The notes under the pieces are model-generated. The model saw only the letters and a program-made list of their open reading frames with translations, was not told the DNA's origin and ran no database searches. From Diprion similis (lineage: Eukaryota > Arthropoda > Insecta > Hymenoptera > Diprionidae), in assembly GCF_021155765.1 (NCBI RefSeq), contig NC_060114.1, forward strand, positions 11,747,001 through 11,811,000: DNA of 64,000 nucleotides, in the 5' to 3' direction. Shown here in pieces: positions 48,700 to 62,463 of this stretch. Numbering within the stretch: position 1 is the first letter of the stretch; each line of letters starts with the position of its first letter. A program made the position numbers and the translations under genes.

Positions 48700-51600
48700 C
48701 TGCCTTGCGGCGATTTCGGGTAGCAAGTATCGCCAGCGGATCAACCCCGGGGGCTACCCCGAGACTTCTCTCACATGTGAAAAGTATTTTAAGAAAACCG
48801 CTACGGCAGTGTGCATCTAGTCAACATATCTAGTCACCGCGCTCGCGCGGTTATGTAGAAGAGAGGAGAGAGAAGTGATAGATATACATTATACCTATCT
48901 AAACGTGTATCGTCGATGTAACGAGGGAAAACGAGAGAAAACAGTTGTTTTATACGCGATCAGATAATATTATACGTATAATTGAAAAACAAAAAAAAAT
49001 AAGTAAATAAAAATAAAAATAAAATAAAAACCTACGAGGTTTATAGACATATTTTATTGTAAGATAAGTGTTTGTGCGGTGTGCGCGACGCGTGTGTTTA
49101 AATAACTTGAACGATAACAATTTTACTTGATTATCGTTTGTTCGTTTTTCATTTTCACCATCATCATCGTCGTCGTCGGACTTTTTCATCATTTTTTACC
49201 TATGTAAAAACTGTCCAATTGTCTTTTGTGATAAATGTGGATAATTTATTGGATTTATGTCGTTTAAAGATTTATATATTATACATGCGTATGTATATAT
49301 ATAAACAAAAGAGTAACAACTACCCTTGGTTGTGGATAGAAGTAGTGGTGGTGGTTGGTCGTGCTGCACGTGCTAAACGGGAGTAAAATAAATTAAAAAA
49401 AAAAAAGACCAAAAAAAAAAAAAAAAACAAAGTCGAAAGACAAAATAATCCAAGACTAAATTTTTCCATCGATCAAATCTAAATCCGACGAATCGTGTTC
49501 CTTGTCGGAATGAAAAAAAAGTATGCCCATTATTTGAAAATAAAAGAAACACGAGTGATATACTATTTGTAGATGGTGTATGTTGTCTACACTTTGGCTT
49601 GAAAAAAAAAAAATAAAATAAACAAAATAACGCTAATAATTTTATACAGTATCGATCGTAATGAATTAAGTCGAATTAACCGTAACGTGTGCGACACAAG
49701 TAAATGAATCAATTATAATTGTTCGTGTAATTACTTGCGATTTGAAACATCGAGTCTGTAGAGAATAGCAATTCACGTCCCGTTGTGCGGAGTAAAGTTG
49801 AAGAGGAAAAAAAAAAAAAAAAACGTAAGATAATAACAAAACATGGGTGTATAAAATAAATTAATAAACAAAACACAGAAACAATGACAATTCATATATT
49901 TTGTACTTAACTTATACAACAAAGAAAAGAAAAAAAACTATAAAAAGAATAGGAAATTAAAAAATATTAACCTTATTGTGTCGAGTAAAAATTCCTCCAA
50001 ACTATTGGACAAGGTGTTGATAATATATACAAACTGTCATCTATATATATGTATAATATTTAAATAAAAAGAGAAAGATTTTCTTTCTTCTTATTTTACA
50101 TATTTTATATACACACTGTGGTTATTCGCAAGTGCAGATGATTATGGTGATAGTGTGATAGTGGTCATGGTGGTGACGATGACGATGCGATGAGCCGATG
50201 CGGCATCCTTGCAAATCCTGTAACATCATGTTGAAATAAAGTTGCATACAACTTGCACAAGAACAACGATAATAAGAATAATCATTTGTGAAATGGTATT
50301 ATCGTCGCGGCATTATCGCGTTATATCATCAACAACAACAACAACGAAAACAACAACAATAATAAAACGTACGAGTATCGTCAAAAAAAGCTGCACAAAA
50401 ATTATCCCGAGATACTGGTATGATTATTATAATTATAATAATAATAATATTATTTTTACTAAGCAATTAAATCATTTTTTAACGTATTCCATTATTTCGA
50501 TAAAAATTTTGTTCACCTTTCTTTTAATTCCTTTTCGCAATTATATTATGTCCACGTATTTGTATGAATATTTACATTCGTACATGTATTATTATAGCGA
50601 AGTTTGCGGTATTAAATAAGAAAATATCACATAATTACGTAGCGTATTCCAAGTTTATGAATAACTAACGTATTCGCGGTAAATTGCTGCAATATTATGC
50701 CTATGTTTGTTCTGCGTGTCTGCGTGTGTTTGTATCAATCTATTTGCGTATCAATGATTTTAAATTTATACTACTGATGATGATGATGATGTTGAATTGT
50801 TCGGTTTTTGTTGTTTTAAAAAATTCAGGAAACGCAAGTCTAGAGAGAAAAAAAAAAGGAAAAGAAAAGAGAAAAGTGAAAAACTGTAATAAGAATACGT
50901 GGTAACTTGTGTTTCACGCGAATGAATGCACGCGTGTTGATAAAGTATAGAAAAAAGGAAAAAGAAACGAAAATAATTAACAGAAACATTCGAATATTTC
51001 GCTACTAATCAGTTATTTCGTTAAAAACTTCCTGCAGGCTTGCGACTTCACCATAGGATCCCTTTTCTTTGATTCTTCGTTAGGTGGAACGGAACGGAAA
51101 CTTACGATTATACATACGCACACAATTCTATGCTTTTTATACATTGTACGATCAATCTTGATATTTCGTAAATTAAGTCGATGATTCATTTTAATCCACT
51201 GTGCGGAGGCGGAATTTCGAATCTTCGGTAAACGTTCAAGATTCCCGTTGAGCGTGTACACCTTTTTTTTTTTTTCTCGTTATCTTTCTTTATTATTTTC
51301 CTCTTTTCTCCGAACGGGTAAAACGAAAAATGAAAATTATTGATTTATCGATTAATGTTAACAAGGATTCGTTCACATTGATTCGTCAGGATCGCAGGAT
51401 AATTATTACTCACACGGTTTATATGCAATTATATTATTCGTTGATCGGTTAAAATATTTCTTTTATATAGATCATGTATATTTTTACTCTTAAGCAATAT
51501 TAATGTTATATTCTGCGTTATGAATAAACGCGCACGTATAATATATAAATATATATACACCGTGTATAATAAAAATACCGCAAAGCACGGGATTTTCCTC

Positions 51601-53987
51601 GTTCCGTCACATATATATATATATTATACATGTAGATTGTGTGCATGTGTGGATGCGAATGTATGCTTATACGAGGTTTGATATTCGGCATGTTACAAAG
51701 CAAGGCGTACCAACTGTATCTACGCATAAATGTACATATGGGGCATTCCAATTGAAATTAAGAAGTCATTTGCCTCATGTCATCAGATCGTTGCATAAAT
51801 TTTATGTCCGCGTTGATTCCACTTGAAAAAATAAAAGCCAGAATCTGTGGAAAAAAATTGAAGAATTTCAAAAATAGTGTTCTTCCATTCGGTTATCCCT
51901 TTATTAAAAAAAAAATGAATAAAAAAAAAAATCGCCTGCAGCAAGTGTCCCGACGGTTATAGGCGTATAATAATTTTTTTTTTTTTTTTTTTTTTTGTTG
52001 CGCAATTTTTATACCAGGTAATACGTATCATCGACGACGCAAGCGATTCCGGCGAAAAGGAAAATTCCAAGATTTCACAGAAAAGAGTTGGATATTTGAT
52101 TCGGGTGAAATAGAACGATCGAGAGAGGAATAAAGAAAAGTGAACCCAAATCTTTGGACACAATGATTGATTTTATATACCGTCGTTTATTCTTTCTAGA
52201 AGTTGGCAAGAGTGAGCGAAGAACATTTTTACACTTACGAACTGACAATTAATTTGACTGTAGAAAAAATGCAGAGAGTTTATTCAAAACGATTCTTATC
52301 AACGGTCAATTATACGATGTAAATCCTCCAACTAACATAGATTAGACAGTTACTTAATTTTTAAACGACTACTCATGCCCCCTGCATTTGCATGCAATGT
52401 GCAATTGCATGTACTCGTATATCCATACATACATATACGTAATATGAATATGTATGTATAATAATAATAAGCGTAGCACATGCATCCACTTAAGAGGATC
52501 CTATAATTAGTCCTTACCGACCGAGTATTAAATGTCACTTATTTTCCCTATTATCAAAGTCTGTAACGTATTATCGCCAAAAGCGTACCGTAGATAGCTT
52601 AATACTATATACATGTAACATATATGCAATTCCGAACAAAGCTATGATAAATCGTTTTTGTTTCACACTGAAAGTATATATACATATATGTATATAACGA
52701 AAGAAAATATATTACTCCAGCAATTAGTGGTATAGGGAATTCCATTATGATACACATCAATTTCCGGCATTGTTCTTCCGCAACGTAAACATTTTTTTAC
52801 GGTATATATATATATATATATATATTGCACCTAGTATTGCTGCACTGCACTCTGACAGCGACATTGTTGCGGATCAACGATTCACGATTACAGATTCTGA
52901 CAATTATTAAAACAAGTGACGGTTTACTCAGTCGGTATAAATCGATCGCAGCATCCTCTTAATTTTTGCGACTAATACTATTAATCATATAATTATTATT
53001 ATTATTTTTTTTTCTATTTCTCTCGGATTGACTGTATTCACTGCACTGCAGCCCTGAATTTCCGCGGGGGGTGGTGGGGGGCAAGGTCAGTTGTTTATGC
53101 AAATTGACGGATGTTTAGGCATAAAGGCGGGAGATGATGATCCTAAATTTTCAATATTTGAGTCTGGCGCGGCTGATCGTCGTTCTCTCCGTCCTTCGTT
53201 CTTTCCTTCGTTCGGTTGACTGGCTGATCGGCCGATCGGTTCGCATAGACTTAGTTATTATTCAAGCAAAATTGAATAAAACCAATGACACTAGAGACCC
53301 GGGTCACTGCGCCGACCTATACTCCGACAGCCGCCGTTGTCGTCGCAGTCAGATATCCGAGAGAGCCTGAAAGTCATACCTAGTAATAGCTGTACCCTAC
53401 TGCATAATAAACCAAATTCGATCCGAAACCCCGCCAGTCTCTCCCTCTCTCTCTCTCTCTCTCTTTATTCTCTGTACGGTATCCAGCTATTCCTCTGCAT
53501 GTACGTTATACGATTATCTATATATATACACATACGTGTATCGACAATATGTGCTATGCTAGCATTTAATGTGCAAATGGGTGGACTATATCTATCGAAT
53601 TATATATACTCGTATACACTTTCCGCGTGTACATTTAAATTTTCCCGCGCGCTTGTGTCGTGCATGTGTGTAAATGTAAGATAATGTGTATCTTTTCCGC
53701 ATATACCTATCGACGTCACGTCGTCGGTTAGTCGTTGAGGAAAGAGAGAGAGAGAGAGAGAGAGAATTGCTGATTTTATACCACATAACTATATATCGTA
53801 TCGACACCTACCTACCTGTCTGTCTGTCTGCCTGCCTGCCTGCCTGTTTGCAACTCTGTACTACGTCGTTTTCACCCCGTATAATAAGCTTATTATACAT
53901 AAGATACACCGCGTTTATGTATGTACATACATTGGAAAAACGCGTAATTTTATGTATTATCGATGAAGAGGAGAGGAATTAATCAAA

Positions 53988-54028
<41 letters not shown>

Positions 54029-54318
54029 TTTACACGGAGAGACTTTATGTAACAAAATCAATAACGATGCAATCATGACGGTGATGATGATGTCCTGAAT
54101 ATTAATTATTAGAAGGACGTGCAGTAAAGCGGATTAAACACACGTTCATGTGTCGAACCGGAAGTTAGCGAAACTCTCTTCGTCCAGTTTTTTTTCTTCT
54201 TGTTAATATTCACCAGCTGATCCGTTATTCAGGTGGAAATCGAAGGGGTGAGTTGGTAGTTTTGATTGAGTCGAGGAAAAATTTGCCGTTATTCCTGTTT
54301 TTCTTTTCTTTTTTTACA

Positions 54319-54349
<31 letters not shown>

Positions 54350-54558
54350 CCCCAACTATCGGAAATTTTAGTATAACTTATCGAATATCATTCGTGAACG
54401 ATTTCTGTATGCGTGTGTGTGTGTGTGTGAGTGAGTTTGTGTGAAAAGACTGTTAAAATTGACAATAAAATGCGGTGCAAACATCAACTATTTATCAAGT
54501 GATTATTACCATGTCAGTGGTACTTTTTCTCGTACAGTTGTAAAACACTTTTACAAGT
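48700..54558. other. Long AT-rich non-coding stretch
   Basis: Holds many homopolymers and (AAC)n, (AT)n, (CT)n (53443-53463) and (GA)n (53743-53765, 53993-54019) tracts, a TCTG/CCTG tract at about 53816-53846, and poly(T) 54321-54349. A short GC-rich patch with a G/T-rich core lies at 53056-53090. No coding exon supported. Probably Mef2 5' intron. Confidence 0.45.
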
Positions 54559-54988
54559 AACATCGGTTTCGTGTCTCCCTCTGATTTCGTTGAGACTTGT
54601 GTATGTCGTATAACATTGAAAATTGAGTGACACGGATTTTTTTTTATATCTGCGGAAAAACGGTTCAGAGGGGTTAAAACGATCACCAAAGATGGACACC
54701 CAACGAGGTGATTTTTTCATGCGCTTGATGGATTTAGATGAAACTAACGCTCAAGTTTTTCTATTCATAAAAAAATAAAAAAATATATATTTCAGTGTTG
54801 GTTTCATTGAAATAGATGAAACGCGTCAAGAAATCACCTCGTTGGGTGTCCATCTTTGATGATCGTTTTCATTCCTCTCTAAACCGTTTTTCCGTAGATA
54901 AAAAAAAGTACGTGTCTATTAGTTTTCAATCTTCTACAACGTATACATGACTATCAACGAAATCAGAGGGGGACACCAAACTGATGTT
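54559..54988. mobile_element. Near-perfect palindromic element F, 430 bp
   Basis: The whole element folds on itself. AACATCGGTTTCGTGTCTCC at the left (54559-) answers the right end near 54988, and the inner GATGGACACCCAACGAGGTG (54691-) answers CACCTCGTTGGGTGTCCATC (54836-). Arms of about 190 nt leave a loop of about 40 nt near 54752-54790. No coding frame. Confidence 0.75.
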
Positions 54989-55539
54989 CTTTGAATTTTC
55001 CTCGAATTATTACGTTGACTGTTAATTTTACGAAAAAAAGTTTGTTCTTATTTTTACATTTTCCTCAGTCTAATAAGGCTACGTAACATTTTGCATTATA
55101 CATATTAACGATAGAAGGATATTTTACGGTATAAATCATCAGAAGTAAAAGTACAAGTCGAGGACACATATATATATATATATATATACATAGACATATA
55201 CCGTATTGAGTAAGTTTTGTCACGATTTGGTAATATTTTCATATGAAAAATAAGAAAGAGGGACATCTTGAGTGTAACGATGAACATGATGATTTCCACA
55301 GATCGAATTTTAATAGTTTTTCAATAATAATAACAATACGCCGAACGAGGAGCGGACGACGATAACCAAGGGGGGAGGGGGAGGTCGGATTCATTAACTG
55401 TCATCTTAATTACTTTTCGGCTATTTGCGTACATACACAATGCCGTATATAATATACGTATGTACTTACAAAAGTCTTGTGAAACTGCTGACGGATGTAT
55501 CCCAGGAGTTGGGAACCCCTGAGAACGATCATCATATTG

Positions 55540-55576
<37 letters not shown>

Positions 55577-56236
55577 CACATATATTTATATATATATATA
55601 TATGTATATGATGTGTGTGTTTGCCGCTAGCATTATACAGTCGTTTAACACCCATTAAAGAGTTCCTCCGACGACCTCGAGGTAAACCAAGTAATAAATA
55701 ACGTTTTCGAACTTGGAATACATATGTTTGTACGTGTATTCACATAAACCGTGATTGTGTGGCTGTGGATGTGGATGTGGATGTGGATGTGTTTGATTTC
55801 TCTGTATGAATGTGTGGCGTAAGTATGCGTTGAACGCGAGAAACGTTCGGGTTGCCCTGTAACCTGTGAGGTGGCGAAACGAATTGCTCAGGTTTAGACT
55901 GTATCTTGTATGTTGTATGTTGTATGTTGTATGTTGTATGTTGTATGTAACTAACAACTTCTACCTACTACTAACGTTTAATCGACGTCGCGTCTCGCGG
56001 AATATATTAGGGGAGGATAATCGTTGCGGCTAAATACAATGAGAAAAACGATTGAAAGATTAACGTTGTTGTTGTTGTTGATCTTCTATTTTATAAAAGA
56101 ACTTTCGACATCATCCTGTAATCATATATATGTATATATATATATTGTGCGTTACGTATGGTATAAAAATTTTTCCTCTTTGTAATGTTAATTTCACACG
56201 ATTCGTTATAACACGGTGTTGGGGGACACTTTATTG
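54989..56236. other. AT-rich stretch before the first Mef2 coding exon
   Basis: Holds (AT)n at about 55165-55186 and 55541-55570, a (GGATGT)n tract at 55764-55789 and a seven-base TTGTATG tandem (about six units) at 55905-55948. No exon supported. Confidence 0.5.
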
Positions 56237-56326
56237 TTTCAGATTTGATCAACATTCCATCCATAAACCTGATATTATAAACAGCGTGAGTCTGTATAAC
56301 CCGCGGGTTCTAAGAAGATATCGAAA
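56237..56326 (+). promoter_or_regulatory. Splice acceptor and 5' leader of Mef2 coding exon 1
   Basis: TATTGTTTCAG ends at 56242 and fits a 3' splice site, leaving an 84-nt leader (56243-56326) without an upstream ATG before the Mef2 start. This implies at least one non-coding exon further upstream. Confidence 0.6.
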
Positions 56327-58157
56327 ATGGGTCGGAAGAAAATACAGATATCCCGGATTACGGATGAACGGAATCGACAGGTGAGTTTTCTCATTTCATT
56401 GCTCTACCTTAGACAGGGTAGTCACACATCTGGAAAATCTGGAAAACTAGGAAATCTTAAGGAATTTAGAAGGGGTCGTAAAAAATCTGGAATTGTCAGG
56501 AGATTTTTAATTTGGTCATGGAAAATACTGATAATTTCACTTTTGATTCTATCATTGGAATTAGAAATAATTTTTTCAGCTAATAAGCTTACTTTTTTTC
56601 TATTTGGCTAAAACTGACGTTTTATGTACGTTATATTTTTTCAGAATTCGAATTGAATTTTAATCGAATATAGAGTTGGTAAAAAATCAAAGATTTAGGT
56701 TTTAGTACGTTACTAGAACTTGGAAAATTTCAGGGAAAACTAGGTTTTAAGTACTGGAAAAACTGGAAATGTGATGGAATTTTTTCGGCCACCCTGTTAG
56801 TATTATTATTATTATTAGTAGTAGTATTGTTGTTGTTGTTATATATTATTCACCTATCGAGGGTTAATTTAAATTCTATTTCTCCCATGTAACTAAATAT
56901 CCTGTTTTGCCTTTGCATCAGGTGACGTTCAATAAGAGGAAATTCGGCGTTATGAAGAAGGCGTACGAGCTCTCGGTACTTTGCGATTGTGAAATAGCGC
57001 TGATAATATTCAGTTCTAGTAACAAATTGTATCAGTACGCAAGCACAGACATGGACAAGGTCCTCCTAAAGTACACCGAGTACAACGAGCCCCACGAATC
57101 GCTTACCAACAAGAACATAATCGAGGTGAGTTGACTCAGTTTCATTATTCTTTGTCTAACAATAAGTCCTGGAAAATGAAGAGAGAGAGAAAGAGAAAGA
57201 GAGAGAGAAGCAAACAAATAATTCTATAAAACGAGAAGACAATAATTCAGGGTGTCCAGTATTCATGGAAACTATGGAATCAGGGATTTATCAGGGAATT
57301 TGATATACTATGAAAAAAAGCTGGAAATGTTAGAGAATTTCATTTCGTATTTGGGATATAATAATTTTTATCCTAGGTTCATGAAAATTTAGCTATTTTG
57401 TGAGAGGAAAAAAAAATTTTTTCTTCAACACTTTTAGGCAATGTTCATAAACCATTCTTAAAAATTCACCTCGCAATGAGCTGTGCTCTAGTCAAATACA
57501 GAATATCCTTGTTCGTGTGACTATTGTATTTTTCATTTATTGTGTCCATGAGAGGAAACTGGATAAATAATGATTCTTGTCTGGAAAAGCTGGAATTCGC
57601 AGGGAAATATACGTTTTCACAAATAACTGGACACCCTGAATATGCATGTAAAGTAAAAGTCGAGTTTCGTAACCCCGGTGCATTAATTATATCCGTTTAC
57701 TAGTGTGTGTGTGTGTGTTTGTGTGTATGCCTTTCCACATTATTGTATTTACAATTTACATATGTAACGTATTTGTCTAATCGTTCACGGTTGAAAGTTT
57801 TAATTATCGACAGTAAGAAGAATATTATTAACAATAAAATGTAAGGTGAAAATTTACATATAGCAAGAAAAATATTGTAGATTTTACATCTTCTGTGGTG
57901 AATATTTGGACAGAACTTCTTTTTTAATTAAATCTACAGCAACAGTAAGATATGTAATCCGATAATAAGTGTTACAACATGCTTAGGTATGCTTGGCTCT
58001 GCCACAATTGATGTAGATTTGACTCAAAAAAAATTCTGTACATATATTTACCACAGATTATATATATATATATAATATATATGTAAAATCTACATTTTTT
58101 TTTTTTTTTTGCTGTACTTTCCAAGGGGTTCGAGAGGTACATACAATGAAATAATAG

Positions 58158-58200
<43 letters not shown>

Positions 58201-61200
58201 GAAAGAGAGGGACGGGGGTTTCTGTGATAAAAATTAACATGCATGTGATGGTGAGTGCCCTCGGGCGGTGTGGTCACGTGAACCTGTCTGCTGACACTTG
58301 CAGGCACTCAACAAGAAGGAGCATAAGGGAGCGATGTCGCCCGAGAGTCCGGAGCCCGATACCGCCGAGTATAATCTCACGCCGAGGACCGAGGCTAAGT
58401 ACAGCAAAATTGACGAGGAATTCCAAATGATGATGCAGAGGAATCAGCACAACGGCACGAGGGTCAGTTGGAGATAATTTATCATACAGGGGCCATTCGT
58501 TAATTCGTTATCCCTTTTTGGTCACACTGGGTCGTTTTTTACCCCAAAAAACGTGTAGTTCTTATATTACTATTACTTTAAAAATTCTATACATGGTCTT
58601 GTCTCGAGGGGAAGGGGGGGAGGAGGTAAAAGTCATTCTTACGTAATAATTTACAAATCGGAATGTGCATAATAATAGACATTTTCCATCCGGAGAAACG
58701 TCTTAGGAAAAAAAATTAAGGGGCAGTTTGAAAAAGTAGAAAAAATTTCTATTCAGACGTTCCACTAACTATGAGATCTATTTTTCATTTTTAATATATA
58801 ATTTCATTTATATATTGTTATTGTAAGATATTTTTTATTTCATAATAAGTTTTTAAAATCGGGGTTTAAAAATGGCTAAAATTTTACTTAATTACTTAAT
58901 TAATAAATGGCTCCATATAACTTAAGCTGAAGCAAAGAAAGTAAATTAGTAAATTTGTAAATAAATTTTATACGTAATTTTTAATAATTATTCGAATTTT
59001 AATCAGGTTATGGGACAGTCTAATTACACTCTGCCCGTCTCGGTGCCGGTGAACAGTTACGGAGAATCTCTACTGGGCTCCAGTCCACAAATGGCACACA
59101 CCAGCATCTCGCCTAGACCTTCGTCGTCTGAAACAGATTCAGGTTTGTCCATCCTTGATCGAAGAAAGGATTGTTCTTCTTTTTATAGTTATTTATCTTT
59201 GTCTCTGAGACTGCATTAGCACAATATTTATAATCAAAACTGAGAATTGATAAACTGTGTAATTGTGCATAGAAAGAAATTTCTAGTTTTGGTTACTGTA
59301 CGATTCTTAACTTAACATTTCCATTTCATACTATGAGCTAAATATATGGTTTCGAATGATACAAAATCAGAATAAGTTTTGTGGCTGTTGTCAGAAAATT
59401 TAGTACGAGTTGCTATTATTTTTTATTGTGGTCAGTCGTAATGAAATTTATCGTAACTACTGCAATAATTTGATGCTGTTTAGCTGAAAATTGAATAAAC
59501 ACAATCGCTTGTAACACATTTGCTTGCTAGAATGAAAAATTTTCATTAATTATAATCTGGTTAAGACCAAATTTTTAGTACAATAAACGAAATAAAGTGA
59601 ATAAAAATTATTCTTTTACATAGCTTTTTATTCCTGATTCAAATACAAATAGTGATTATATTTTTTATTTCCAGTTTATCCATCGGGCGGGATGTTGGAT
59701 ATGAGCAACGGTTATCCACCGTCGGCGTCGCCGCTCGGCGGTTCACCAAGTCCTGGACCATCGCCAGCGCTCGGCGTCGGAGGCGGGGGTGGAGGTAAAG
59801 GCAGTTCCTCGAGGCATTCGCCGCAACCTCCCCCGCCGCCTCATCCTCACAGAGCCAACCTGAGAGTCGTCATACCTGCACCCCTTACACAGTCCTTGTC
59901 GGACGACAACAATTACGACGTGAGTCTTGATTACCTACGTATGATGTATCGATTAACATGGGAATAGGGGTGAAAAACTTGGGGGGGAGGAGATAATAAC
60001 AGAAATTGGCTCTGACATTGAATATCAACGGTCTTTCAGAGCGGGCATTCGCAATCTGCGCTGAACACACCGGTTGTGGCGTTACAGACACCCTCGGTGC
60101 CAGCTGGATACTCTAGTTTCGGACCGACAGACTACTCGTCGGATCTTGGGAGCCTGGCGTGGTCCCACCAGAGGTACGTTGATGACTTGTCAATGTATTC
60201 GGCAGCCACCATGTCCAGCATCAGGTAAATCATTCATCGTTACTTTATTCACCTCCTCGTTAATACTACTTCTTGATCTTCGGCTCATGGACACCATAAA
60301 CGTGGAAAACAACATATATATTTCAAAACCCATGTATTCGCATGCGTTATCGTAATATCATTCTACATTCATCATTTTTCTCTGCATTCCTTAAAATGAT
60401 CTTTGCCAACTTTTCTTGACGTAGGATTCTTTTCACTTTTTTTTTTTTTTTTGTTTTTTTTTTATTTGTTCGTTTGTTATAATCGAGTGATTTTTCCGGG
60501 GGATTTTACAATGATTCGATTATACGCGAGGAATTGAAATTGCAAGAGGGATTGGAAAAACTTGATATTTTTTTTCAATTAGAACTATCTTATGATCAGA
60601 ATTGCTACGTAACTACGAAAACGGGAAGTCACATTTAGAAATTTGATTTAACTAAGACATGTTTCTGTGGTTATGTTCTAATTTAACGAATTATGATTTG
60701 AAAAAACTATTTCTCTGTAATACTGATTGCAAAAGTTTCCATAATTTACATACAATTATCATACGGGAATGGTATGTGCAAAAAAGATAAATTTTCAGCA
60801 CACAACATAAGCGATTTCTAAATTGTATGAACGAACTGAATTTTTTTTTTTTTTTTTAATTAATAAATTAGACAAAAGTCGCCTAAGAGATGAAAATATA
60901 TGAGAATAAAAGTTCTTAAGTGGTAACAACACTAACGGGCAAAAAAAGGCCCAACTCTGACGATTTATTTTGAGAGTATGCAAAAATGAATAAGATTTCT
61001 TCTCAAAGGGATTATTTTACGCCTATTGAAGTATGAAAATAAAAATTTTATTACCATTTTTATGCACAATGCGGCCACGGAGCCAATCTTTGAAGTCGCC
61101 ATTTTTCAAAACTCTTTCACGGGGGAACAGATTTCTCATAGAGTAGAATACCTGGAGCAAAAAACCAAAACAATTTTCATAATCTATATACTATTGCCTA

Positions 61201-61215
61201 TATAAGTACGTAGAG

Positions 61216-61263
<48 letters not shown>

Positions 61264-62330
61264 CATCAAATTTTACAGAAATGGTACACTTTTGACGAAA
61301 TGAATCAATTTTTGGCGAAAAAATAAGCATTACATTGCTTATAAAAAAAAAAAAAAAAACATTTATATTAAATAAGAAAACGGCTACGTATTTTTAAAGA
61401 AAATGTAATTGTGAAGCTGCTGTTAAAAATTTTAAATCAAGTAATTCAAGTAATTTCTCCTCTTAGTTTGAAAAAAGTGGTTTCGAGCAAGATGCACCGT
61501 GGCTAGGTCAAGAATTGAACGTTTAAAAAAGAAAAAATTCATTACAGGGCCAACTGGATATTATATTTATGACAACAAAGTATTTTTTAAGCAAAAAATA
61601 AAAAGTAACGAACATTTCAAAACCCTAGAGTGGTGGTACACCTTAACAACCTCAACGACGCACCCATCATCCATTCATATGTTGAAAAAGATGCGCTCAA
61701 TCATGCCTTCTATGTCCTGCAAACGCTATTCGCACTAACTAACAACACACATCAGCATAAAAAAAAAAATAAAAAAATAAAAAAAAAATAAAAAACGCAA
61801 AAACTGACGGACGCACGTACGTGTGTCCCCTTCTGCTTGTCGGTTGCAGTGGTCTTCCGCATTTGGCGGTATCCAGCAGTACACCGCCACCGTCGACGTC
61901 GCCTCTACCGGTGAAAATAAAGAGTGAGCCAATAAGTCCTCCTCGGGACCCACACGGGGGTGGAGGTCCGGGCGGTGGTAACCCGGGGTCGATCCATCAC
62001 TCGAGTCTCGGCGTCGGTCCGTCGTCGAGCGGCGGGGGTGGAGGAGGAGGAGGAGGCGGGGGGCCGCATCACGGACCCCACGGGGGCGTGCCACAGACAT
62101 TGAACTTAGTTTCGAGCAGGCCCAATAGTAACCCGCCTCCCTCTCATTCTGGCAGTATAACACCGACGAATTTACCATCGCCTGGCGGTGCCGGCGGTGT
62201 CGGTGATATAAGGTCGAGTCATCCTGGCGGCGGGGGTGGAGGAGGTGCTGGCAGTGGCGGAAACAGCTCCGACTATGAAAATGGACCGCTAATGAAACGG
62301 CCAAGGATCACCGAGGGATGGGCCACTTAG
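56327..62330 (+). CDS. Mef2: Myocyte enhancer factor 2 (MADS-box transcription factor)
   Basis: Nuclear transcription factor that binds YTA(A/T)4TAR sites and drives muscle differentiation, also neuronal and fat-body programmes in insects. Seven coding exons: 56327-56380, 56922-57125, 58304-58462, 59007-59142, 59675-59919, 60040-60224 and 61850-62330, giving 487 codons with consistent phases. Exons 1 and 2 encode exactly residues 1-86: the MADS box ([11 protein letters not shown]..., [20 protein letters not shown]) and the MEF2 domain ([22 protein letters not shown]), almost identical to vertebrate MEF2. Exon 3 starts ALNKKEHK, as in other insects. Exon 5 carries NLRVVIPAP. The last exon holds IKSEPISP at residues 351-358, the phosphorylation-dependent sumoylation motif, poly-Gly tracts, and the conserved end EGWAT. 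A second in-phase donor exists in exon 6 and an open frame follows the stop codon. Confidence 0.98.
56414..56796. mobile_element. CAGGGT-ended element G in Mef2 intron 1, 383 bp
   Basis: Left CAGGGTAGTC and right GGCCACCCTG are reverse complements with two mismatches; TGGAAA/TTTCCA words recur inside. Non-coding, related by termini to elements D and H. No clean 8-bp duplication visible. Confidence 0.6.
57248..57638. mobile_element. CAGGGTGTCCAGT-ended element H in Mef2 intron 2, 391 bp
   Basis: Perfect 13-bp terminal inverted repeats CAGGGTGTCCAGT (57248-57260) and ACTGGACACCCTG (57626-57638). AT-rich interior without a transposase. A truncated copy of its left end lies at 29575-29660, so it is a dispersed family in this genome. 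Confidence 0.8.
58153..58200. repeat. (GAAA)n microsatellite in Mef2 intron 2
   Basis: About eleven GAAA units roughly 100 nt upstream of the exon 3 acceptor. Confidence 0.85.
60174..60224 (+). other. In-phase alternative 5' splice segment of Mef2 exon 6
   Basis: Two donors, CAGAG|GTACGT (after 60173) and ATCAG|GTAAAT (after 60224), end in the same phase (2). Using the first removes 51 nt, that is 17 residues ([16 protein letters not shown] region), without a frameshift. Both donors are of good quality. Confidence 0.6.
60430..61849. other. Mef2 intron 6, AT-rich with long homopolymers
   Basis: Contains poly(T) at about 60439-60452 and 60841-60856, and an exceptional run of about 44 T at 61218-61261. 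A short plus-strand frame at 61499-61738 has no recognisable domain and is probably degraded transposon sequence. Confidence 0.5.
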
Positions 62331-62429
62331 TACTACACCCCGCACCAGCAGCAGCAGCAGCAGAATCGCCGTCATCATCATCATCATCATTACTATCAAC
62401 ATCAACATCAATATCAACAACAACAACAA

Positions 62430-62463
<34 letters not shown>

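Noticed and set aside
56281..56292. GTGAGT in the Mef2 5' leader
   Set aside because: A donor here would need an intron of under 40 nt before the start codon; treated as a chance match.
61499..61738. 79-codon frame in Mef2 intron 6
   Set aside because: No recognisable domain, inside an intron, no splice sites in phase; likely decayed repeat.
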